A DNA stretch of 13,401 nucleotides from Methanothrix harundinacea (GTDB lineage: Archaea; Halobacteriota; Methanosarcinia; Methanotrichales; Methanotrichaceae). The stretch covers positions 1 to 13,401 of the forward strand of contig DAQG01000004.1 in the NCBI GenBank assembly GCA_002502785.1, in the 5' to 3' direction. The notes under the pieces are model-generated. The model worked only from the letters and a program-made list of their open reading frames with translations, was not told where the DNA came from and did not search any database. Every line of letters begins with the position of its first letter. Position 1 is the first letter of the stretch. Shown here one piece after another: positions 8,382 through 13,401 of the stretch. A program made the position numbers and the translations under genes.

Positions 8382-8411
8382 TAACGATTAAACATTATAA
8401 ATTTAACGATT
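8382..8411. repeat. Direct repeat TAACGATT around a TATA-like box
   Basis: TAACGATT occurs at 8382-8389 and 8404-8411, each followed by AAAC or CAAAC, 22 bases apart, about two DNA turns. TTATAAATT lies between the copies. The arrangement resembles an operator flanking a promoter, but no clear gene starts nearby on either strand. Confidence 0.4.
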
Positions 8412-8628
8412 CAAACACTTTCCGGGCCAGATTTGGAGGGCACAGGAATACGCCGTCATCGACATCTAAACCCTCCAGACGGCTGAAGAACTCAAGGCCG
8501 CAGAACTTCACACCGAGAAAATCGTGGCGAAGGGCGCGAGGTTGAGGGCAGGTCCGCAAAACCTGGCGGCATGGCCAGATCTACCACCGATCGACCGTCA
8601 AGGGCCGCCTCTCTTGCGACAATTCGAT

Positions 8629-9048
8629 TTAGATGGAATTCACCCAGCTCTGGCCGATGTCGACAAGAGGCCTCACTTCCTCGACTTCGAGGGTGACGGC
8701 AGCGTGGAGCATCTTCGCCGCCGCTTCGCCGATGAATTTGGAGCTCTCTCTCCTTATCGTCTCGATCAGCTCCCCGGAGGTTTCGCACCCTTTCATCCGG
8801 AGGTAGACCCTTATCCCCTTCCAGTCGATGATCCCCGTTCCGGGCTCCATGATCATGTATACGGCATGAGGGTTCTCCTGAAGGTTGGAGAAGGTGCGAT
8901 TCAGAGCGAGGGCCATTATCACGGTCTTCTCGTCGACCATTCGGGGAGAGCCCATGAGCGCCACATCTACCTTTCCGTCCTTGCTGGAGGTGCTCAGGGT
9001 GCCGATCCTCGGCTGTTTGTTGAAGTACTCCATCAAATTTGCGGTCAT
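8629..9048 (-). CDS. Pyridoxamine 5'-phosphate oxidase-family FMN-binding protein
   Basis: A 139-aa single-domain split-barrel flavin protein. The order of elements fits the family: an N-terminal helix (LMEYFNKQ), strands with IGTLSTSSKDGKVDVALMGSPRM (residues about 15-37), then LNRTFSNLQENPHAVYMIM (about 49-67), the part that usually contributes FMN and dimer contacts. It lacks features that would prove pyridoxine metabolism, so a generic flavin reductase or FMN carrier is equally possible. ATG 9048 is preceded by TGGTGG at 9055-9060, spacing 6 bases, which supports the start. It is cytoplasmic, with no signal peptide. It appears monocistronic, with a 164-base gap to the GIY-YIG gene upstream and the repeat-bearing gap downstream. 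Confidence 0.85.
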   Translation of the reverse strand: MTANLMEYFNKQPRIGTLSTSSKDGKVDVALMGSPRMVDEKTVIMALALNRTFSNLQENPHAVYMIMEPGTGIIDWKGIRVYLRMKGCETSGELIETIRRESSKFIGEAAAKMLHAAVTLEVEEVRPLVDIGQSWVNSI

Positions 9049-9212
9049 ATCAAACCACCATTTCTAATATTTTTGCTCACAAAGGATATGTCTTTGGTGG
9101 TGAGGGCCAAGCCGTTGAGGGCTTGGGTTCCGAGAGAGGACGTGGGAATGCTGAAAGCCCAAAGATGCCCAACCGGATGGCTGCTAGGCGATGGCATCTG
9201 CTGCAGAAAGTA

Positions 9213-9506
9213 TCATCTATTGACTTCGCCACCTCGTTTTGGCCATTGATTGTAGCCGATATTAGGATCGTTCGATCGAAGAGCGCGAATGAGCTCCACC
9301 TCCTTGGCGCTCACCTCGCTGTCAGATGCAGTTTCCGATTCCCAAAGAATCTCTTTTCGAATGACGAAGTTGCAGCGCTGTTCACGTGAAAAATCTCTCT
9401 CGATTAGTCTGCTGTCTGCACTGCCAAAGTAGTTGATGCTATCTGTTAGATCTTTGCCGATGTAGATCTTTCCGTTTGGGTAAGTAATCTTGTAGACCAC
9501 CTTCAT
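9213..9506 (-). CDS. Small stand-alone GIY-YIG domain protein
   Basis: A 97-aa protein whose N-terminus, VVYKITYPNGKIYIGKDL, is the GIY-YIG fold signature: VVY at 3-5 replaces GIY and the YIG is at 15-17. Acidic residues in KEVELI (Glu69 or Glu71) and NIGYN near the C-terminus are candidates for the catalytic glutamate and the conserved asparagine. Homologues include homing endonucleases and single-domain nucleases of unknown substrate; no DNA-binding domain, helicase or intron is visible here, so the target is unknown. ATG 9504-9506 lies about 26 bases from a TATA box, suggesting a leaderless mRNA. Base composition is visibly more AT-rich than aconitase or the tgtA cluster, hinting at horizontal origin. 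Confidence 0.75.
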   Translation of the reverse strand: MKVVYKITYPNGKIYIGKDLTDSINYFGSADSRLIERDFSREQRCNFVIRKEILWESETASDSEVSAKEVELIRALRSNDPNIGYNQWPKRGGEVNR

Positions 9507-9528
9507 TCGATCATTCGACCCTTTGCCG

Positions 9529-9536
9529 CTATAAGA
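9529..9536 (-). promoter_or_regulatory. TATA box of the GIY-YIG gene
   Basis: The minus strand reads TCTTATAG, centred 26 bases before the ATG at 9506. Transcription would begin at or next to the start codon; no ribosome binding site is visible, in keeping with a leaderless mRNA. Confidence 0.4.
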
Positions 9537-9595
9537 TCAGCCCCAACCTTACTATTGAAATCTGCAAAAGCTTTGATTATAGCTCCCTGGAAGTT

Positions 9596-9627
9596 GCTCG
9601 TCTCGCTTTGCCCAAGCGAAAACGAGC
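9596..9627 (-). terminator. Imperfect hairpin downstream of the beta-helix gene
   Basis: GCTCGT-C-TCGCTT (9596-9608) pairs with AAGCGA-AA-ACGAGC (9614-9627), giving two 6-bp stems separated by a small internal loop, with a 5-base apical loop. It lies about 47 bases after the stop of the beta-helix gene and before the GIY-YIG promoter. No strong U tract follows, so it may instead be a 3'-end stabilising structure. Confidence 0.4.
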
Positions 9628-9673
9628 GGGGAGGGGGACTAAACATCGATCCGGAGAGATCACTTGCGCCTTC

Positions 9674-11368
9674 TCACGGAATCGTCAGCCTTCTTGCCTG
9701 AGGGAAGCCGTCCACATTATCCCCTCCTGGAATGTAATACGGAGCATCGCAGACGCCGTCACCATCATCGTCGTCACAAGCCTCAGGCCCGTAGTAGTTC
9801 CCTCTCGACCCATCGTCCCACTGGTTCTGTCCTTCGTCACTGACAGCCTCGATATTATCAGAGATATCGTTTCCGTAGATGGCGTTGCCGCTGGAGGAGG
9901 CGTCTACCATCAAGCCCAGGAGGTTTTTCTGAATCTCGTTTCCGGTTATTACGTTTCGGATGGCACCGATCAGGCTCAATCCAGTTTTGCATGACGTCAC
10001 ATTGTTCTGCCGGATCTGGTTTTCGCTGGACCCGCCCGATATGTTGATCCCCTCGGTGCTGTTGGAGATCCTGTTTCGGATCAAAACGTTTCTCATGCAG
10101 GATTCCGCCAAAGCTATACCGGCAGGGTTATCGATCAGGGAGTTGTTATCCAACAAGGCTTCGATGGAGGACAAAACGTAGATCCCAGCCTTCTCCCCCT
10201 CTTTTATGGTGTTGTTATTCGCCTTTGTATAGTTGGACTGATCGACATATATCCCGTGGTCGTTTTTGCTGATGTTGTTAAGCTCAGCGGAGTTGTTGTT
10301 GCTGAGGACGAAGCTGATGCCGTTTGCGTGATTGGAGGTGATGTTGTTGTCTATGATGTTGTTCCTCCAGGTTTTTTCCAGCCGGACCCCGTCTCCTCCA
10401 TTGCCCTGAATCTTGTTGTTGATTATCAGGTTCTCGTAGGATTCCTCAACCCCACAGGGGGGTTCGCTGCAGTACTCCCAGAAGATGCTCTGGATGTAGA
10501 CCCCGTCGTCTCTGTTGAAGGTGATGATGTTGTTGGCGACGAGGCCTCCGGACCCCTGCAGTCTTATCCCCTTCCCGTTCCCCTCATACTCGCTTTCGTG
10601 GCCGTTTCTGCTGATGATGTTCTCGGTGATCATGGTGAAGTTGGATTCCCATATGATGATCCCATCGTTGATGCTCTCTCGAATCTCGTTCTCCTTGATG
10701 GTGGTCGAGTCGCTTTTGGAAAGCTCGATTCCCCAGTTGTTGTGGATGAGGACGTTCCCCTCGATGGTGTTGTAGGGGGAGTTGTAAAGCTCAATGCCGT
10801 AGCCAAAGGGGACGTCCTTGATCGTGTTTTTAACGATCTGGTTGTTGCTACAGTTCCATAGACCTATGGCGGTCGGGTCGTTTCCCTCAAAGGTGTTGTT
10901 GGCTATTTTGTTGAAGTCGGAGTAAACCCTTATTCCGGCGTTGCCGATGAGATCGTTGTGCTCACCGGTCCCGTAGGGGATCGGCCAAGTGGCGCCGGTG
11001 ATGACAAAACCCTCCACGGTGACAAAGTCCGCCCTGATGGCTATGGTGGTCCCCCCACTTCTCTCCACCATCTCGGTCAGTCCAGCGGAGGAGCGTTCGA
11101 TATCCGCAGTGGAGCTTCCCGCCCGAAGAACCGGCGTTCCGCCGCCGGTGTCGTTTCCTCGCAGCACCACCGAGGGCGTGGTTATGTTCAGGTTCACCCG
11201 GTACTCGCCACTGTGAACTTCGATTACGTCTCCAGGATCCGCAGCGTCGAGGGCTGCTTCTATTCTGTAAAAATCGCAACCTTTCTCGCCCACGGTGATG
11301 GTCGCCGCCTGGGATAACGAGCATAAGGCGATCAGCATTATTATGGTTTCAATTGCAAAACGGCTCAT
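9674..11368 (-). CDS. Secreted NosD-like parallel beta-helix repeat protein
   Basis: A 564-aa extracellular protein. MSRFAIETIIMLIALCSLSQA is a signal peptide cut near residue 21. Residues 23-120 (TITVGEKG, IEAALDAADPGDVIEVHSGEY, VEGFVITG) are the usual pectin-lyase-like entry. About 145-510 is a right-handed beta-helix of 22-24-residue rungs with NNTI, GIEL, NIIS and similar Asn ladders (NosD/PbH1 type). Residues 515-564 contain NQWDDG and an acidic DDDDGDGVCD loop, a conserved C-terminal cap of these proteins that probably binds calcium. More than ten N-glycosylation sequons suit an S-layer-exposed protein. I chose ATG 11368, since the longer form from 11422 begins inside the likely TATA box and would bury the signal peptide. 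Carbohydrate binding or cell-envelope structure are possible roles; NosD copper-maturation activity is not implied. Confidence 0.85.
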   Translation of the reverse strand: MSRFAIETIIMLIALCSLSQAATITVGEKGCDFYRIEAALDAADPGDVIEVHSGEYRVNLNITTPSVVLRGNDTGGGTPVLRAGSSTADIERSSAGLTEMVERSGGTTIAIRADFVTVEGFVITGATWPIPYGTGEHNDLIGNAGIRVYSDFNKIANNTFEGNDPTAIGLWNCSNNQIVKNTIKDVPFGYGIELYNSPYNTIEGNVLIHNNWGIELSKSDSTTIKENEIRESINDGIIIWESNFTMITENIISRNGHESEYEGNGKGIRLQGSGGLVANNIITFNRDDGVYIQSIFWEYCSEPPCGVEESYENLIINNKIQGNGGDGVRLEKTWRNNIIDNNITSNHANGISFVLSNNNSAELNNISKNDHGIYVDQSNYTKANNNTIKEGEKAGIYVLSSIEALLDNNSLIDNPAGIALAESCMRNVLIRNRISNSTEGINISGGSSENQIRQNNVTSCKTGLSLIGAIRNVITGNEIQKNLLGLMVDASSSGNAIYGNDISDNIEAVSDEGQNQWDDGSRGNYYGPEACDDDDGDGVCDAPYYIPGGDNVDGFPQARRLTIP

Positions 11369-11401
11369 CGAACGCCATCTAGATGAATGCTCACGCTCTG
11401 G

Positions 11402-11410
11402 AATAAATAA
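11402..11410 (-). promoter_or_regulatory. TATA box of the beta-helix gene
   Basis: The minus strand reads CTTATTTATTC. A start near 11380 leaves a leader of about a dozen bases before ATG 11368, with no obvious ribosome binding site. Confidence 0.45.
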
Positions 11411-11468
11411 GATTTGGGCCATGACATGGACGGCATAGACAATCCTGAAAAAGGGCGTGACACCGAAG

Positions 11469-11477
11469 CATTTTTAG
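11469..11477 (+). promoter_or_regulatory. TATA box of the HEAT/TPR gene
   Basis: CATTTTTAG, preceded by a BRE-like CCGAAG, lies about 28 bases before ATG 11502, compatible with a leaderless mRNA. The intergenic region to the divergent beta-helix gene is only about 130 bases, so the two promoters are close enough to be co-regulated. Confidence 0.35.
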
Positions 11478-11501
11478 TGGGTTGTGACGGTATAAGTCTT
11501 C

Positions 11502-12917
11502 ATGAGGGGGGTTGAGACGAAGACAAAGCTCATTTTGGCCCTGCTGATGCTTGCCATGCTAGCGGCGCCTGCCGCGGCGGACGAGGTGGCTGATCTCATG
11601 TTGGATCTGAATTACGGGCAGGCTGAAGTTCGGGCGAATGCCGCCTGCTCTCTTGGCACTCTCGGCGATCCCAGAGCCGTCGATCCCCTAATTGCGGCCC
11701 TCAATGACGAGGACGAAGAAGTCCGAGCGTTGGCTGCTGTCTCCCTCGGCATGATCGGCGATGGCAGGGCTGTTGACCCCCTCATTGAGGCGCTCAAGGA
11801 CGAGGACGAAGAGGTCCAAGCCAAGGCTGCAGCCTCTCTCGGCAAGATCGGCGATCCCAAGGCCGTCGACCCGCTCATCAAGACGGTGAGAGACGAGGTG
11901 TGGTCGGTTCGGCTGAGCGCTGTACAGTCTCTCGGCAAGATCGGCGATCCCAGGGCCGTAGAGCCGCTCGCTTATCTAGCACTGAAGGATACGGACACGG
12001 TGGTTCGAAGGGGAGCCGTCGAGGCTCTCGGCGATATAGACGATCCCAGTACCGTCGAACCTCTCATCGCAGCTTTAAGGGATGCGGACCCGGAAGTCCG
12101 AGCGAAGGCTGCAAGGGCTCTCGCAGATATCGGTGATCCGAGCGCGGTCAATCCGCTCATCGAGGCCCACCATTATGACGAGGCCATCAGGCTGGACCCA
12201 ACGTCAGCTTTGGCCTGGGCCGGCAAAGGGCTTGCTCTTTATGACCAGGGAAAATATGACGAGGCGATCCAGGCATACGATGTGGCCATAAGTCTGAATC
12301 CAGAGGACGCCTATGCTTGGAACAACAGAGGCGTCGCTCTCAGGGACCTTGGCAAGTACGATGAGGCGATCCAGGCTTACGACGAGGCCATCAGAATCAA
12401 TCCAAAGTACGCCCACGCCTGGTATAACAAAGGAATCGCTCTCAGGAACCTGGGCAAGTGCGACGAGGCGATCCTGGCTTACGACGAGGCCATAAGGCTG
12501 GAACCCGAAGATGCCGACGCCTGGAACAACAAAGGCGTCGCCTTCTATGATCAGGGAAAATACGATGAGGCGATCCAGGCTTATGGTGAGGCCATCAGGA
12601 TCAATCCAGAGTACGCCCAGGCCTGGAACAACAAGGGCGTTGCCCTCTACGATCAGGGAAAATACGATGAGGCGGTCCAGGCTTATGACGAGGCCGTCAG
12701 GATCAATCCAGAGTACGCCCACGCCTGGAACAACAAAGGCCTTGCTCTCAGAAATCAGTGCAAGTACGATGAGGCAGCTTTGGCTTACGATGAGGTCATC
12801 AGGATCAATCCCAAGGATGCCGACGCCTGGAACAACAAAGGCATCGCTCTCCAAGCTCTCGGCAAAACCTCCGAGGCAGATGCAGCCTACGCCAAGGCTC
12901 GGGAGCTGGGGTTGTAG
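11502..12917 (+). CDS. Secreted HEAT-TPR fusion repeat protein
   Basis: A 471-aa predicted exported scaffold protein. Residues 1-26 are a signal peptide (KTKLILALLMLAMLAAPAAA, then DEV). Residues 43-222 hold six HEAT repeats of the PBS-lyase type with 31-residue spacing (starts at 43, 74, 105, 136, 168, 199; consensus VRAKAAxSLGxIGDPxAVDPLI). Residues 223-233 are the second half of a TPR (HHYDEAIRLDP), followed by seven complete 34-residue TPRs from 234 to 471 (AWNNKGxALxxxGKYDEAIQAYDEAIRINP type), ending exactly at the C-terminus. Such repeats bind peptides or partner proteins; no catalytic motif is present, so the role is envelope assembly or interaction by inference. No C-terminal membrane anchor is seen. 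TPR and HEAT families of this style are abundant in Methanothrix. Confidence 0.85.
   Translation: MRGVETKTKLILALLMLAMLAAPAAADEVADLMLDLNYGQAEVRANAACSLGTLGDPRAVDPLIAALNDEDEEVRALAAVSLGMIGDGRAVDPLIEALKDEDEEVQAKAAASLGKIGDPKAVDPLIKTVRDEVWSVRLSAVQSLGKIGDPRAVEPLAYLALKDTDTVVRRGAVEALGDIDDPSTVEPLIAALRDADPEVRAKAARALADIGDPSAVNPLIEAHHYDEAIRLDPTSALAWAGKGLALYDQGKYDEAIQAYDVAISLNPEDAYAWNNRGVALRDLGKYDEAIQAYDEAIRINPKYAHAWYNKGIALRNLGKCDEAILAYDEAIRLEPEDADAWNNKGVAFYDQGKYDEAIQAYGEAIRINPEYAQAWNNKGVALYDQGKYDEAVQAYDEAVRINPEYAHAWNNKGLALRNQCKYDEAALAYDEVIRINPKDADAWNNKGIALQALGKTSEADAAYAKARELGL
11628..12167 (+). repeat. Six tandem 93-bp HEAT-coding repeats
   Basis: The recurring unit encodes GDPxAVDPLI with the DNA core GGCGATCCCA(G/A)GGCCGT. 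Units are 93 bases, except the fourth at 96. The sixth is cut short where the TPR block begins. Confidence 0.85.
12201..12914 (+). repeat. Seven tandem 102-bp TPR-coding repeats
   Basis: Seven units of exactly 34 codons. DNA similarity between units is high, for example AAATACGATGAGGCGATCCA and TGGAACAACAA(A/G)GGC recurring with few changes, implying recent expansion or gene conversion. Alternation of DQGKYDEA and LGKYDEA types suggests two-unit duplications. Confidence 0.85.
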
Positions 12918-13276
12918 AAGCTGGTGGTGGATCAGAGCAGCTAACGGCGGTGGCTCTGGAGGAATTAAGGGATGGGGATGGACCCTGAAGAGATCATGGC
13001 GATGAACTCGCCACCTCACCCCTCATGCCCAGGATCGCAGCCCTTTCACCTTCCACTCACGGAGCCGGATCTCGATTGGGTCTGCGCTGCCGGAGATGGG
13101 TGCCGCCATAAGTTAGTATATTTAGTATGTTATTAAAAGAGACCAGTTCGTATTTAGCCAGATCATGATATTCATATCCCTGATAGATGAGGATTTCGAA
13201 AAACCCCTAGAAATCCCAAAATTTGGGCCATCTTATTTAAGGGGTACTTAAACGAGGGCACTCGACTGGAGGTTAA
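12918..13276. other. AT-richer intergenic stretch, no clear gene
   Basis: About 360 bases after the HEAT/TPR gene. It holds one doubtful small frame (12972-13136), an AT-rich tract with TATA-like TTAGTATATTTAGTATG (about 13115-13131) and TTATTTAAG (13233-13241), the palindrome CCCAAA-A-TTTGGG at 13215-13227, and repeats listed separately. It leads into a broken transposase, so part may be mobile-element debris. Confidence 0.5.
12972..13136 (+). CDS. Doubtful small ORF, 54 aa
   Basis: ATG 12972 follows GGAGGA (12958-12963) at 8 bases and opens a 54-codon frame with four cysteines (…HPSCPG…, DWVCAAGDGC, LVCY). It has no recognisable domain or signal peptide, and the last residues run into the AT-rich tract. 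The ribosome binding site is the only positive sign; it may well be spurious or a remnant. Confidence 0.2.
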   Translation: MGMDPEEIMAMNSPPHPSCPGSQPFHLPLTEPDLDWVCAAGDGCRHKLVYLVCY

Positions 13277-13288
13277 TCGAAATCCTCA
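13188..13288. repeat. 12-bp inverted repeat beside the transposase remnant
   Basis: TGAGGATTTCGA (13188-13199) and TCGAAATCCTCA (13277-13288) are perfect reverse complements 77 bases apart. A third partial copy, GAAATCC, is at 13210-13216. The right arm lies inside the transposase remnant. Confidence 0.5.
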
Positions 13289-13386
13289 CTTATTCGCGAG
13301 ATAGAGACGACTACTGCAAAGGTTCATGATAGCCGAGTCGATCTTTCCACCCCCGGAGAGGTGGTGCTGAGAGATAAGGGGTACTT
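13238..13386 (+). repeat. 12-bp direct repeat TAAGGGGTACTT
   Basis: Identical copies lie at 13238-13249 and 13375-13386. The second encodes part of the DKGYFG motif of the transposase remnant; the first lies in the AT-rich stretch next to TTATTTAAG. Confidence 0.5.
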
Positions 13387-13401
13387 TGGGGTGCCTGCAA
13401 A
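13277..13401 (+). pseudogene. 5'-truncated IS5/IS4-type transposase, continues past window
   Basis: From just after an in-frame TAA (13274-13276) the frame reads LIREIETTTAKVHDSRVDLS then GEVVLRDKGYFGVPA to the window end. This is the stretch around the second catalytic Asp (in RDKGYFG) of IS5/IS4-like DDE transposases such as those common in Methanosarcina and Methanothrix. The N-terminal half, with the first Asp, is missing and no start codon is available, so the copy is broken. A neighbouring frame (13191-13304) reading WAILFKGYLNEGTRLEV and then NPHLFAR might be its decayed upstream part joined by a frameshift near 13290; this is weak. Family call is from motif memory. Confidence 0.65.

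Larger units (their letters stand above)
8228..8628. other. Gene-free stretch with repeats and possible coding remnant
   Basis: About 400 bases without a convincing gene. The left third holds two nested inverted repeats (8270-8369). The middle, 8371-8420, is very AT-rich with a direct repeat around a TATA-like box. The right part, 8430-8590, is GC-rich with coding-like composition and open frames on both strands, none with a supported start. I see no tRNA. Confidence 0.6.

Noticed and set aside
9163..9199. 7-bp inverted repeat AGATGCC/GGCATCT downstream of the GIY-YIG gene
   Set aside because: The 23-base loop and lack of a T tract make it too weak to call a terminator.
8524..9249. 241-codon plus-strand frame opposite the flavin protein gene
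   Set aside because: The minus strand encodes a recognisable FMN-binding domain with a good ribosome binding site; the plus frame shows no domain.
11422..11502. Upstream start (11422) for the beta-helix protein
   Set aside because: The extra 18 residues are charged, precede the signal peptide and overlap the likely TATA box.
11619..12914. Tandem repeats considered as a CRISPR array
   Set aside because: The repeats are contiguous 93- and 102-base coding units in frame with no unique spacers.
12204..13019. 271-codon minus-strand frame with repeated LDRLIVFSLI segments
   Set aside because: Its repeats are the mirror of the TPR codons; it is an antisense shadow of the repeat array.

Overview
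The window looks like part of a methanogenic euryarchaeon chromosome, most likely Methanothrix (Methanosaeta) or a close Methanotrichaceae relative. The evidence is: a 16S rRNA gene with archaeal signatures (the 915-region complement at 489-508); TATA/BRE promoters; GGAGG/GGTGG ribosome binding sites; a TgtA-ArcS archaeosine pair, which is archaea-specific; an Aquifex-type aconitase; and secreted NosD-like and HEAT/TPR repeat proteins of the kind common in Methanothrix. Genus placement is inference, since no database search was possible.

Layout. 1-1365: 16S rRNA gene on the minus strand, with its 3' end cut by the window edge. 1366-1835: its leader and three tandem TATA-box promoters. 1976-3925: aconitase (+), divergent from the rRNA operon. 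3939-3963: a perfect hairpin shared by two convergent genes. 3953-4432: an unrecognised secreted protein (-) with a TTG start. 4526-8227: a tight + strand cluster tgtA-arcS-DUF6125-like gene. TgtA and ArcS carry out the first two steps that convert G15 of tRNA to archaeosine; the third gene has no known link to this. 8228-8628: a gene-free stretch with nested inverted repeats, a direct repeat around a TATA-like box and a possible coding remnant. 8629-9048 (-): FMN-binding split-barrel protein. 9213-9506 (-): small stand-alone GIY-YIG protein. 9674-11368 (-): secreted NosD-like parallel beta-helix protein. 11502-12917 (+): secreted protein fusing six HEAT repeats to seven and a half TPRs, divergent from the beta-helix gene. 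12918-13401: AT-richer sequence with inverted and direct repeats, ending in a decayed IS5/IS4-type transposase fragment that runs off the window.

The left two thirds is housekeeping (rRNA, central carbon, tRNA modification). From about 8228 rightward the content becomes accessory: surface proteins, a nuclease-like gene, repeats and IS debris. I see no CRISPR array, prophage or clear defence system. The best leads are the rRNA triple promoter, the third gene of the archaeosine cluster, the HEAT/TPR chimera, and the unexplained structure at 8228-8628 and 13137-13401.
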